A stretch of DNA of 20,659 nt from Nemertoderma westbladi (taxonomy: Eukaryota > Xenacoelomorpha > Nemertodermatida > Nemertodermatidae): contig JAUCBJ010004752.1 in NCBI GenBank assembly GCA_032718475.1, positions 1-20,659 on the forward strand, given 5' to 3'. Below, piece by piece: positions 1 through 8,290 of this stretch; within the stretch, counting starts at the first letter, position 1, and the number at the start of each line of letters is the position of its first letter. Under the pieces are notes generated by a model. The model ran no database searches. It was given only the letters and a program-made list of their open reading frames with translations, and had not been told where the DNA came from. A program made the position numbers and the translations under genes.

Positions 1-2
1 TC

Positions 3-779
3 GTACCACCGAAACCCATCATCATTCCCACAGGATCGCCAATAGTCCACCAGATTATCTGGGACTCCCATAAGTCGATATTGCACGGGGGTACCAACCG
101 AACCCTCACGGAGATAAGGAGGACCTTTTGGGTCAAACAGTTGAGGAAGAAGGTAAAAGCGGTAGTGGGGCAGTGCCAGACCTGCCGACGAGCGAAGAAG
201 GAGCGAGCCATACAAGAGATGGCGCCACTACCGGCGAGTAGAGTGAGACAGCACGACCCGCCATTTACGCATTGCGGTGTGGACATGTTCGGGCCGATAA
301 AGATCAAGGTGATGCGGCACATGGAGAAACGCTACGGTATCATCTTCGTATGTAACAACACGCGGGCGGTAGGGATAGAACTCGCCCAAGATGCAACCGC
401 ATCAGCATTCATTAATGCCTTAGAAAGGTTTAGAGACCGCAAAGGTGGGACGATCGCAGTGATATACAGCGACAACGGCACCAACTTTGTGGGCGCAGAG
501 AATGAGATGGCAGAGGCCTTGGATATCCTGGAAGGAGAAGAAGTCAGGGCAGCCATGAGGCGACGACAAGTAAAGTGGGAGAGAAGGACGCCGTATGCAC
601 CACATACACTAGGATGCGTCGAGAGACTGGTGGGCAGTTCGAAGCGTCTCATGACGAAATTAATGAACACCCATATGGTCACAGAGGACGTCTTGAGAAC
701 AGTATTAGCGAAGTGTAAGGGTATCATTAATAGCAGACCACTATATCCGGGCCAGCGACCATCGATATGCGGGGTGTAG
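3..779 (+). CDS. BEL/Pao integrase core, partial (5' end beyond window)
   Basis: The frame is open from base 3 with no start codon, as expected inside a Pol polyprotein. An HHCC zinc-binding region comes first (His in SHK and LHGG, then CQTC near 171-182). The integrase core follows, with catalytic Asp in GVDMFGP (codon at 282), Asp in SDNGTNF (codon at 471) and Glu in CVERLVG (codon at 621). That is a D-D-49-E spacing. The wording CQTCRR, GVD.FGP and ERLVG..K is typical of BEL/Pao integrases rather than Ty3/gypsy. The frame ends shortly after INSRP, where BEL integrases normally continue, so the protein is truncated by a deletion or frameshift near 740-780. The enzyme would join retroelement cDNA to host DNA, but this copy is probably dead. 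Confidence 0.88.
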   Translation, partial: VPPKPIIIPTGSPIVHQIIWDSHKSILHGGTNRTLTEIRRTFWVKQLRKKVKAVVGQCQTCRRAKKERAIQEMAPLPASRVRQHDPPFTHCGVDMFGPIKIKVMRHMEKRYGIIFVCNNTRAVGIELAQDATASAFINALERFRDRKGGTIAVIYSDNGTNFVGAENEMAEALDILEGEEVRAAMRRRQVKWERRTPYAPHTLGCVERLVGSSKRLMTKLMNTHMVTEDVLRTVLAKCKGIINSRPLYPGQRPSICGV

Positions 780-1120
780 ATCCAGACGACATACACTCCC
801 GCCAGAGTTGGAAAGTCGCTAAAGCTATAAGCGCAGAATATTGGAGGAGGTGGGTCGAAGAATACCTACCCACGCTCCATAAAAGCAGCAAGTGGAGGAA
901 GCCGAATAGGGAGTTAAGAGAGGGAGATCTCGTAATCGTTACGGATGATACTATCATCAACAACCAATGGCGGTTGGCGAGAGTTGTAGGCACTTACTCC
1001 GACGAGGACGGAAGAGTCCGATCGGTAGAAGTGCGGATAGGTGGTAAGATAGGTGCGAAGGACAGAAAAACCTACAGGAGAGCTGTAGGGAAATGCTGTC
1101 TGTTAGAAGGGGCACCTTAG
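767..1120 (+). pseudogene. BEL/Pao integrase C-terminal domain (DUF5641-like), out of frame with the core
   Basis: This frame overlaps the end of the integrase core but is shifted. It encodes a segment typical of the C-terminus of BEL/Pao Pol: SRQSWKVA, YWRRWVEEYLPTL, KWRKPNRELREGDLVIV, NQWRLARVV and a final CCLLEGAP. DUF5641-type domains carry these signatures, and the stop at 1118-1120 is a natural Pol end. The stretch that normally links INSRP to this domain is missing, which I infer is a deletion plus frameshift around 740-790. The first ATG is probably not a real start; the segment belongs to the Pol polyprotein. Confidence 0.75.
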
Positions 1121-1239
1121 TGGAGTTAGAGAAGAGTTTAGTCGTCCAAGATTTGGACTGAGGGGGGTGGGATTGAGGGCGAGACGCCCTTCCCACACAA
1201 AAAATTGAAAATAAAAATAAAATAATAGTACACAGTAGG

Positions 1240-1735
1240 TACGTAATTAGTAGGCAGAAGTTAGTCAGTAAGAAGGTACGTAGTACCTAGAGTTAGTTAG
1301 CTAGTTAGGAGGTACGTAGTACCATCAGTTAGTTAGTTAGTCAGTAAGAGGGTATGTAGTACCGTTAGTTAGAGAGTTAGAGGGTACGTAGTACCGTTAG
1401 GTAGGGAGTTAGAGGGTACGTAGTACCGTTAGTTAGAGAGTTAGAGGGTACGTAGTACCGTTAGGTAGGGAGTTAGAGGGTACGTAGTACCGTTAGGTAG
1501 AGAGTTAGAGGGTACGTAGTACCGTTAATTAGAGAAGAGTTAGAGGGTACGTAGTACCGTTAGCTAGAGAAGAGTTAGAGGGTACGTAGTACCGCTAGTT
1601 AGAGAGTTAGAGGGTACGTAGTACCGTTAGTTAGAGAGAGAGTAAGAGTTAGAGGGTACGTAGTACCGTTAGTTAGAGAGAGAGTAAGAGTTAGAGGGTA
1701 CGTAGTACCATTAGTTAGAGAGAGAGTAAGAGGTA
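1240..1735 (+). repeat. 32-bp minisatellite with hairpin-forming core, 13 copies
   Basis: The core GGTACGTAGTACC recurs 13 times, starting near 1275, 1311, 1351, 1383, 1415, 1447, 1479, 1511, 1546, 1581, 1613, 1655 and 1697 (the 1351 copy reads GGTATGTAGTACC). The basic period is 32 bp, with units of 35, 36, 40 and 42 bp caused by extra AGAG/TAAG or TTAG blocks. Each core can fold as GGTAC-GTA-GTACC. Between cores lies GTTAG/GAGAGTTAGAG-type sequence. The period is not a multiple of three and TAG is frequent, so it is not coding. It sits between the end of pol and the Gag-like region. Confidence 0.93.
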
Positions 1736-1793
1736 GAAGGGTATATAAGATATAGATATTAGTTAGCAGTTAGTAGCGAGAGGGGGGCATATG

Positions 1794-1846
1794 AGTACAG
1801 CTGGGTAAATCGTGTGGCCACGCGATTTACCATATACTGCTGTACT
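1794..1846. other. Long imperfect inverted repeat (hairpin)
   Basis: Outer arms AGTACAGC (1794-1801) and GCTGTACT (1839-1846) enclose inner arms GGTAAATCG (1804-1812) and CGATTTACC (1823-1831). Around the centre GTGGCCAC the dyad is almost continuous. A purine run (GAGAGGGGGG) lies just upstream at about 1778-1788. It could be an RNA structure in the retroelement leader between pol and the Gag-like region. The role is unknown. Confidence 0.8.
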
Positions 1847-2196
1847 GCACAGGCCCAAAGAGTAGGCCAGAATGTGGATTAGAGAATAGAATAATCCATA
1901 GGCAATAGTAAGTAGTAGGACAGTAGAATCAAAAATAAACTAAATAAATAGAATAGGGCTGAAAGTTACAAATTATGGCAACACTAGGAAAGTTATTCTG
2001 GAACGTAATAAAAGTAACTGACAGAAATTGAAATTAGGGTGTATTTACTAGCTTCAGAATTAATTAGTAATAATTTAGGCTAAAAGGCGCAGTTGAGTAA
2101 GGAATAGGCCATTATCGGACCGTACAGAACATCTTAGATACATCACTCATCTGTATTGCCCCTTGGTAAGGCACCACCTTACAGGTGAGCGAGTGA
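1847..2196. other. Non-coding stretch before the Gag-like region
   Basis: AT-rich sequence with no convincing coding frame. Near its end CAG|GTGAGC (about 2182-2190) resembles a 5' splice donor and lies just upstream of the ATGs of the Gag-like frame. Nothing else is recognised. Confidence 0.5.
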
Positions 2197-2868
2197 GTGT
2201 TCGGAATGGCGAGCAAATTGATCAGAAAGAGAAAGGCGGAGTCAGGAGGAAAGGAGATACTGGTGGATTTCACCGAGAGGCATCCGGAAGAGAAGACGAG
2301 AGGATACTACGAGAGGTTGGAAAAGGGTCACGCGGCACGAGTGCTGCAGGATCACTTCCGGGAGATGCACGAACAGCGGCTGGTCGGGACCTACGGGATG
2401 CCGTCGCTGAACAACGCGATCTTCCAACACTTCCACTACATGGTGAAAGGGGACGAGGCGAAGTTCGGGATTCCGAAGTACCCGAGGGAATCACCGAGGA
2501 AGGATTGGAAGAGATTCATAGAGTCCGTCAACAGGGGAGGATATATGATCCTAGACGACGAGGGAACCGTGGAAGACGAGGAGGGTTCGAGACGAGGATC
2601 AGCGGGGTCGGCCAGGACCATACTCCTACATTTGGCCGCGCCAAATGGGGACATCTTCTTATTCGATCTAGGAACGTATGGGAAGAAGGACGGGCCGAAA
2701 TTAAACCGGTTGCCGAAAGCGGTGCAAGTCTTGGTAAGAGAGAAGTCGACGACGAAAGTGGGATCGGCGATTCGCGAGGACGCGTAGAGAATCATCGGTC
2801 CGGACGCCACCAACCTCCTGGATATGCAGAAGGTCTTCATGGCTATGCGGCACCGGATGGGTTGGGGG
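2197..2868 (+). pseudogene. Gag-like region, N-terminal part (in-frame stop, then frameshift)
   Basis: The frame opens at an upstream ATG (2197), with a second ATG four codons on (MASKLIRKRK) as an equally good start. It encodes a basic N-terminus followed by a charged, helix-rich region, open to a TAG at 2785-2787. The same frame continues sensibly after that TAG (DATNLLDMQKVFMAMRHRMG) to about 2868, where the plausible coding frame shifts. I therefore read the TAG as a lesion rather than the true end. No database family is recognised. The Gag label comes from downstream context: a coiled-coil-like region, then CCHC knuckles, then a 3' LTR. The regions are described separately and not rejoined. 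Confidence 0.55.
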
Positions 2869-3985
2869 TAGTCGGGAATACAGGCCAATGCGGGGCGGTG
2901 GCAATGGGCCAACTGTTGGGGCTCGTATGCCACAAACCGATGGACTGGGGGAAGTTCAGGGAGGAATACGGAGCAGAGCTAGCGAACTCGCTAAAGTGGG
3001 GAGCGAGACCGGGAAAGCAAGAGGTATATCAATTCCGCAGAGGAGCGATAAAGGTATATCAGAAGCGATATATCCTGCAGGAAGATTGGATGATGATAAG
3101 TTTGCTTAACTTATTCATGACCGTGGTTATCGAGAGGGAACCAGCGGCATTTCTGTTATCGGGATCACCCCTAAGCTACAGGAGAGCCTTTAAAATGGCC
3201 TTCGACAGTCTGGTAGACCACCCGGGGCTGAAGGGCGAGTCGGTGTACTACAACAGCCGACATCTGATAGATGGGGAGACAGATACGCCGTATCAGAGAT
3301 GGGAGCAGCTAGAGACGGATAGACGAGAAGCAAAGCGACTGGAAGAAGTCGCTAGACGGGAGAGGATAGAAGCAGAGGAGAGGGAAGAGGAGGCCAGGAC
3401 GCAGAGTTACGGCTTCGAGGAACAGGCAGGCTTAGACGAACTTCGTTGGACTTCATCAGGGAGTTCGGGGGAGTCTCTAGGGCGAGAATTGGGATGGACG
3501 GTGGGATCGCCAAAACAGTCGACGTCGGGGTTGCAAGCGATGCCCATACCAGCAGGCGCCGAAGGCGACCAACCGCCAAGGAAGTTAAGGGAGCTAGAGG
3601 GATGGAGAGCTACGGGCGAGAGCCAAGGCGGGAAGTGACATAGTGGATCCATCGGGATACCAGGGTTGGAGCCACTGCCAGAGGAGGAGGAGGACAACGA
3701 CGAGTTCGGAGGGGTGCCGCCCATCGAGAGGATTGGCCACTCGGACACGGACTGGGTTGGCGGGAGGGTGGTGACGGCCAGTGGGGCGAGGGCCTTCTGG
3801 GACAGATCCGGCAAGCGGACCTGGGTGCATGAGGAGCCGGCGATGGATTTCGCGGGGAGCACTATCAGGTTGGGTGAGCAACCGGGGACGGCACCACGGG
3901 TAGTATTCGGGGAGACGATGCCCGAGAGGGGCGGAGAGATCGACGTAGACAGGGACACCAACGTGCAGAAGGGACGAAAGACGAC
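2869..3985 (+). pseudogene. Gag-like region, central part (capsid-like and coiled coil; internal TGA)
   Basis: The frame in phase with 2163 becomes the sensible one from about 2870. It holds a helix-rich stretch (KPMDWGKFREEYG, WMMISLLNLFMTVVIE, YRRAFKMAFDSL), then a strongly charged Glu/Arg run (ETDRREAKRLEEVARRER...) at about 3313-3400 that looks like a coiled coil. A Gly/Ser/Pro-rich linker follows. A TGA at 3636-3638 interrupts the frame, which stays open afterwards with an acidic stretch (PLPEEEEDNDEFGG). Another shift near 3985 leads into the zinc-knuckle frame. Order and composition suit a retroelement Gag (capsid, linker, nucleocapsid), but I see no diagnostic capsid motif. Confidence 0.5.
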
Positions 3986-4711
3986 GTGGGGCGGGAGACA
4001 TTGGTACTCGGTTGCGACTACTGTGGGAGACAGACCCACCAGGAAAGGAGCTGTTTGTACCGGTTCCAAAAGGGAACCTTTTGTCTCTACTGCCACGAGT
4101 CGAGCCACAGGATGGGGGCGTGTCCACGGTTGCATAACCGATGTCCGAAGTGCAACTTTCGGGGACACTACAGACGCCAGTGCGACTGGATGGACGATGA
4201 AGAGAAGTTCAGAAGATTCGAGGAGTGGGCCGACGTCGTGGCCATGACGCGCCAGCGCATGAAGGCCCAGGAGTTCAAGTGGGGTTTCTTCCTTATCAAT
4301 CAGGAGGCTCACATGGAAATCATAAAGCGGAGGCTACCGTTTACCTATCAAGAGGTAGCAACGGCGGCGTCGTATGCCGGAGTGATGAATACACAAAGAT
4401 ATTTGGACAGGTGGATGCCACAGAACCGAGGGGAGTTTAGGGATTTCTTGGCGGAGCACGTGCCGCGAGCAATGAAGATGATCCTATGGGACGCCACCAG
4501 AGGGAGACAACAGGGCCACTCGGAGGGGCCACTGGCGAAGCGATATCGGGCACTAATAACACCAGCGCCCAAGGAGCCAACAACCGGAATCAGTAGGGAG
4601 GTGGCGGCGAAAGTCCGAAGGCAGAAAGCGGATCCCAGAGGAGCGGTAGTAACCGAGAAACGACCCAGGGAAGAGGACGCCAGAGGGAACTATCTCCAGA
4701 GGGACAAATAG
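3986..4711 (+). CDS. Triple CCHC zinc-knuckle protein (nucleocapsid-like part of Gag)
   Basis: This is a 241-residue open frame with three perfect C-x2-C-x4-H-x4-C zinc knuckles at residues 10/13/18/23, 33/36/41/46 and 53/56/61/66. Such knuckles bind single-stranded nucleic acid and mark retroelement nucleocapsid domains. A basic, helix-rich tail of about 170 residues follows, which is longer than usual for a nucleocapsid, and the protein ends with a charged KRPREEDARGNYLQRDK-type tail. The ATG at 3986 is probably not the true start, because the region upstream is coding-like in another phase (a frameshift near 3985). The frame ends 700 bp before the 3' LTR and no pol follows, so this ORF is the last one of the element. 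Confidence 0.75.
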   Translation: MGRETLVLGCDYCGRQTHQERSCLYRFQKGTFCLYCHESSHRMGACPRLHNRCPKCNFRGHYRRQCDWMDDEEKFRRFEEWADVVAMTRQRMKAQEFKWGFFLINQEAHMEIIKRRLPFTYQEVATAASYAGVMNTQRYLDRWMPQNRGEFRDFLAEHVPRAMKMILWDATRGRQQGHSEGPLAKRYRALITPAPKEPTTGISREVAAKVRRQKADPRGAVVTEKRPREEDARGNYLQRDK

Positions 4712-5408
4712 GTTCCCAGGGCCGGGGGAGAGAAACTGAGACTTGAACGTGGTACGCCTGGAAGGCGCCGCGTGGGACGTACGAACTATTAAGTACAAAT
4801 TAAACTGATGCAAAATAATAAATAAGTGCAATTATATGTACGTACGTAGTAATCAGTAGTTTAGCAATAAAAATATATGTTCGAAGTAAGTACTATAGTC
4901 ATACAACCTTTCTCAATTAGCTACTGGGACTGGGGGGCTAACAGACTATGGCACTAGGGACGAGACGCCAGACGATTTCACACTTCTTGAGTGCAACGGC
5001 ACAGGAGGGGGGGGTGAGACTCGTCAGAAGGGATAGGGTAGTCAAAGAGAGACGGAGTAATAGTGCGAAGTGCGGAGAGAGTGCGGATGCAATTCTAGTG
5101 TGGGGAGGGAGGAATAAGAGGCTGAGTGAGGGACGAGGAGGTCCGAGGGTATGCGAGAGTTAGGGTGAGAGTGGAGAAGGGATAGGGCGAAAGTGTTGGG
5201 GAAACAAAAGTCGTGTGAGAGGTGAGCGCGATCGGCCCGACATGGGACGCCAGGCATACAGGGTAGCGTTATCATACCCATAGGGAGCGGCCTGGAAGGC
5301 CGGCTCCGAGAGAAAAGAATTCCACCCCACACCCGATACTAGATCGGGATCCAGCGGGATTGTAGCGCACTTTAGGTGGATGCTATCTTCTCACCGGGAA
5401 GATATCAT
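4712..5408 (+). other. 3' non-coding region of the BEL-like element
   Basis: G-rich, purine-biased sequence with no convincing protein. An AT-rich patch at 4785-4910 includes GTACGTACGTAGTA, which recalls the minisatellite core at 1240-1735. A strong hairpin lies at 5284-5307: GGAGC GGCCT / AGGCC G GCTCC with a GGA loop and one bulged G. Confidence 0.55.
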
Positions 5409-5417
5409 GGGGGGGAG
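5409..5417 (+). promoter_or_regulatory. Polypurine tract (plus-strand primer)
   Basis: GGGGGGGAG directly abuts the TG that opens the 3' LTR. Retroelements use such a tract as the RNase H-resistant primer for plus-strand DNA, so it fixes both the LTR border and the plus orientation of the element. Confidence 0.75.
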
Positions 5418-5953
5418 TGTTAGCTTATTCAATCCCGCTAACACCCCATAAAGTTAAGCCGATAAGCAATATTGGGGGCCACGAGATTGGGTAATCACCA
5501 ACTCGTGTCACCCCAACAAAATGGGAAGGAGAAACACACAATGAGGGTCAGGGGCCAAACCCCTAACAGAGAGAGAACAGGTGGAGTGAACAGGAAAACT
5601 CCAAAGGGCGCCAACAAGGGTATCAACCAATCAGAGGGGGGAAAGGCATCGATTAGGTAGAGTAACAAGGCCAACCCGTGCAATATAGCCAGTTGGCAGT
5701 AATCATTTACTCAGTTATCTCAGTGCTAGTTACTGGTGTTACTGTAGTTTACAATAGTTTAGTTAGGGAAGTACCGGGACTTCAATTACCGTCTCCCGCC
5801 TTCCATATACAATAACTTTATCCACCATTATACCGTATCTATATCCATATACCCAAACATTATACACATCGAACAACCGAAACTCTTTTACTCTTCACAA
5901 ACGGCGGGGACGCGTGAACTGATAAACCGGGATCCCATCTGGATCCCGTCACA
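5418..5953 (+). mobile_element. 3' LTR of the BEL-like element (536 bp)
   Basis: It opens TGTTAGCTTATTCAAT and closes GGATCCCGTCACA. The reverse complements of both ends match the ends of the two solo LTRs (6699-7313 and 18974-19658), so all three belong to related families. Near the start is a long hairpin at about 5471-5516: TTGGGG and CACGAG...TTGG pairing with CCAA...CTCGTG and CCCCAA. The solo LTRs have a hairpin in the equivalent place. The five bases after the end are ATAAA, and the five before the LTR (GGGAG) do not match. This fits a 3' LTR of a longer element and not a solo insertion. Confidence 0.8.
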
Positions 5954-5956
5954 ATA

Positions 5957-6698
5957 AATAGGTCTGCACTATGGTGTAAGCTAATAGCGCTGGGATTTTC
6001 AGGTAAAGTACTAAAAATTATCCAAAGTATGTATGCTGCGGCTAAATCTAGGGTGCATTTTCTACAGAGTTTGTATGTCTGGTTGGAGTGCGGCAAGGTG
6101 AGTGCCGCTCTCCTCTACTGTTCACACTGTTCATAAATGATCTTGAATCGGAGTTAGCTGGCAGGGGAGTTGAAGGTATTGATGATGGTGTGTTAAAACT
6201 CTTCCTTATATTGTACGCTGACGACGTAGTACTTATTAGCAATTCTGTAAATAGCCTCCAGATGGCGCTTGACGTTCTTGGCGATTACTCTAGGGGGGCT
6301 TAAATGTAAACTTAAAAAAATCCAAGATTATTGTATTCCGTAAAGGTGGAGTGCTAGCCGGGCATGAGGAGTGGATGTTCCAGGGGAATGTGTTGGAGGT
6401 CGTTGGGTCATATACATACTTAGGTATAGCTTTTAGCAGTGGGGGGAGCTTTAATTATGCGCAGTCTATATTAGCGGAAAAGTGTTTGAAGGCATACTTT
6501 GCAACGTTAAAGTACTTACACAAGTTCCCAAATATTACTTTCGACATTAAACTGCATAAATTCAACACACTCGTAAGGCCTGTTCTCAAGTGTGGTAGTG
6601 AGGTATGGGGATTTAACTCTGAGCACCACTACGAACGTGTACAGCTTAAATTTTGGAAGTATATGTTAGGGATTAAATCGAGCACTCCTGATTGTTTA
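5957..6698 (+). pseudogene. LINE-A reverse transcriptase, central part
   Basis: The region encodes the second half of a non-LTR reverse transcriptase fingers/palm and thumb. Reading starts at NRSALW (5957). A frameshift near 6085 leads to the RQGECRSPLLFTLFINDLE box (frame from 6088). The YADD catalytic box is at 6214-6225. A second shift near 6300 leads into the thumb frame (GGVLAGHEEW...YTYLGIAFSSGGSF...LVRPVLKCGSEVWGF). At 6698 the coding sequence is cut by the solo LTR, and it resumes after 7314-7318 with the same reading phase logic. Two frameshifts and the insertion make it inactive. Confidence 0.85.
6694..6698. repeat. Target-site duplication GTTTA, left copy
   Basis: GTTTA here and at 7314-7318 flanks the solo LTR exactly. 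Removing the LTR and one copy restores continuity of the LINE-A coding sequence, which confirms the borders. Confidence 0.9.
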
Positions 6699-7313
6699 TG
6701 TGACGGGACCTAGGAGTTGGTTGCTAAACCCCAACTGGTGTGTTGTTTTGGTATTATACGCGTCGCCGCGTCCGTAGGCTGCTGAAAGGCTGTGGTCTGG
6801 ATATTGAGGCCGAAGGCCATTGGAATAACTGAGTTTTTAGTGTCAGTTGTTATAATCACAGAACATAATAATAGCACAGTCAGAATATAATAGCACGGCA
6901 ATGACGACGACGGTTAAAAACCGTTCTGGTCTCACAACTCTACATAAACCAACTGAATCATAATCCACAAGTACAATGGTTATATTGTTAACACATATTA
7001 ATCATTGCTACTGTATTGAGCGGCCTGGCCAATAGATGCGTTCCAATCACCTGTTTTCCCCTCCCATCATTGGCTAACCCGATTAATTTCCATCTCCCCA
7101 CTCCCTGCTGCCACTATCCCCACGTGCTAGCCCCTTTGTCCCTTTGAGATGGTTTATGACCTCTCAAATTTCTTTGTGGCTGACGATGTGTATCGCCTAA
7201 GTTGGTTATTAGGTGACATTATTATTGGTAATGTCACCTTCCCAACTATAATTAGTAAAATGCCACTTTGCCCACTTTCCGCTGGGTAGTGCAGGGAATT
7301 GAATCCGCTTACA
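6699..7313 (-). mobile_element. Solo LTR 1 (615 bp), antisense, inserted in LINE-A
   Basis: On the plus strand it opens TGTGACGGGACC and closes GAATCCGCTTACA, flanked by GTTTA duplications. The reverse complement resembles the BEL 3' LTR (starts TGTAAGCGGATTCAAT, ends GTCCCGTCACA), so it sits in minus orientation. It shares GGCCGAAGGCCATTGG, ATAATAGCACA and ATTATTATTGGTAAT blocks with solo LTR 2. A perfect 10-bp stem GGTGACATTA / TAATGTCACC lies at 7212-7238. A solo LTR arises by recombination between the two LTRs of a full element. Confidence 0.9.
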
Positions 7314-8056
7314 GTTTAGTGTATGGTGAATCAGGAGTATTTCCCTTGTTTATATCTAGGCGTACCCGTATTATCAAATATTGGGTGAAAATTTTAGGGT
7401 TGCCAGACTCCCGTTTAGTGAAACAGGCTTACCTTTTACTGTTGGAAGACTCGAAAAAACATGGGACAACTAACTGGGTCTCGAATGTACGTGATTTGTT
7501 GTATGGCGCAGGACTAAACTACATATGGGATAATCAGTTTGTTCCCGATTCTAAAATACTTATAAGTCAGCTATCGCAAATAGTAAAAGATAATTTCATT
7601 CAAACATGGTGGACTAATTTAGCTAGTTCCTCACGTAGTTTGTGGTATGTTAAACACTCGTTTGGTATAGAGCAGTATCTAAACTATATGAGTGGTTACC
7701 CAACCCTTTGTCAGACTTTAACAACGTTGAGATGTTCGTCTCACCGTCTGCAGGTCGAGCTAGGTCGTTGGCACAATATTCCGTATGGCGAGAGATTGTG
7801 CCAACTTTGCGATCTGGGGGAGGTTGAGGACGAATACCATTTCTTGTTGAAGTGTCCGCTTTATAAATCCCTGCGGGAGAAATTTCTACCCGCTAAATAC
7901 ACAAGATTACCTACAGTTTGTAAATTATTTGAGTTATTAGCTTTACCATCTCAGAACAAAACAAAGCAAGTAAGCATATATGTTTTTAAGGCATTTAAAC
8001 GTCGGTCTGAATTCCTACCTACCTATCTGAATTCCTTTGTGCGCCTGTTGTTATGA
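7314..8056 (+). pseudogene. LINE-A C-terminal domain with CCHC zinc motif
   Basis: After the solo LTR, the LINE-A protein resumes at the target duplication (first LINE residues LVYGESGVFPLF) and stays open to the natural stop at 8054-8056. The open frame seen from 7268 begins inside the LTR, so its first 17 residues are not LINE sequence. The C-terminal domain ends with LGRWHNIP, then a C-x2-C-x9-H-x4-C motif (RLCQLC...EYHFLLKC), typical of several LINE clades and thought to bind RNA. This part is intact. The element as a whole is broken upstream. Confidence 0.87.
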
Positions 8057-8060
8057 ATAT

Positions 8061-8082
8061 TAATAATAATAATAATAATAAA
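8061..8082. repeat. (TAA)n tail of LINE-A
   Basis: About seven TAA units directly follow the LINE-A stop codon (8054-8056). Short 3' microsatellite tails of this kind mark the 3' end of many LINEs. Confidence 0.85.
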
Positions 8083-8108
8083 GAAAGACAGACAACTAGC
8101 TATTATTA

Positions 8109-8290
8109 CAGCATACTACAGTAGCAGCATATGGGATTCCTGAGGAAATTATTGCAGCTATCAGATCACTCACTGTAGGATGGTTCCACCATATTTCTGT
8201 CTACTGCTGATGGTTACACATATCCATTAGAAGTCTTATGGGGAGTCCTTTAGGGTGACGCACTCGCACCATTATTATCATAGTATAATG
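8109..8290 (+). mobile_element. LINE-B (RTE-like) reverse transcriptase scrap
   Basis: This stretch aligns base for base, with substitutions, to 12890-13060 of LINE-B copy 1. It shares ATATGGGATTCCTGA, AAATTATTGCAGC and the segment ending in GCACCATT. It covers the RT region YGIP..II..I.S through the box equivalent to GVLQGDTLAP, where the equivalent of GLQ is damaged (TTTAGGGTGAC). It has stops and is under 200 bp, so it is dead. Confidence 0.8.

Larger units (their letters stand above)
1..5953 (+). mobile_element. BEL/Pao-type LTR retrotransposon, 5' end outside window, decayed
   Basis: The element runs from the window edge to its 3' LTR (5418-5953). In order it shows an integrase of BEL/Pao dialect, a BEL-type C-terminal integrase domain, a minisatellite, a Gag-like coding region with three CCHC knuckles, a G-rich non-coding stretch, a G7 polypurine tract and an LTR of form TG...CA. 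Directly after the LTR comes ATAAA (5954-5958), then LINE-A reverse transcriptase resumes, so the element was inserted into LINE-A. The matching 5' duplication would lie left of the window. Stops and frameshifts show it is not autonomous. The Gag-like part lying after integrase is odd, because BEL/Pao elements normally have gag before pol. No internal LTR is visible between them. Confidence 0.75.
5954..8090 (+). mobile_element. LINE-A: 3' half of a non-LTR retrotransposon, interrupted twice
   Basis: Reverse transcriptase from just before the RQGE box to the C-terminal zinc motif is read in two pieces, 5957-6698 and 7319-8056, split by a solo LTR. The 5' part of the same LINE should lie left of the BEL element outside the window. 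The 3' end is marked by a (TAA)n tail at 8061-8082. The protein style (RQGE.SPLLF, YADD, LGRWHNIP...RLC..C...EDEYHFLLKC) is that of Jockey/CR1/I-group elements common in aquatic invertebrates; the exact clade is not determined. Confidence 0.85.

Noticed and set aside
1141-2190. An internal LTR separating two tandem BEL elements
   Set aside because: Neither the TGTTAGC...ATTCAAT start nor the GATCCCGTCACA end of this LTR family occurs there. I keep it only as an alternative explanation for the gene order.
2163-2787. The open frame beginning at 2163 as the true Gag start
   Set aside because: Its first ~230 residues are a Gly/Arg-rich shadow of the more protein-like frame from 2197. Only its part after ~2870 is plausible.
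3407-4312. 301-residue minus-strand frame
   Set aside because: It is antisense to the Gag-like and zinc-knuckle regions, low-complexity Ser/Pro/Leu, and explained by purine-rich coding on the plus strand.
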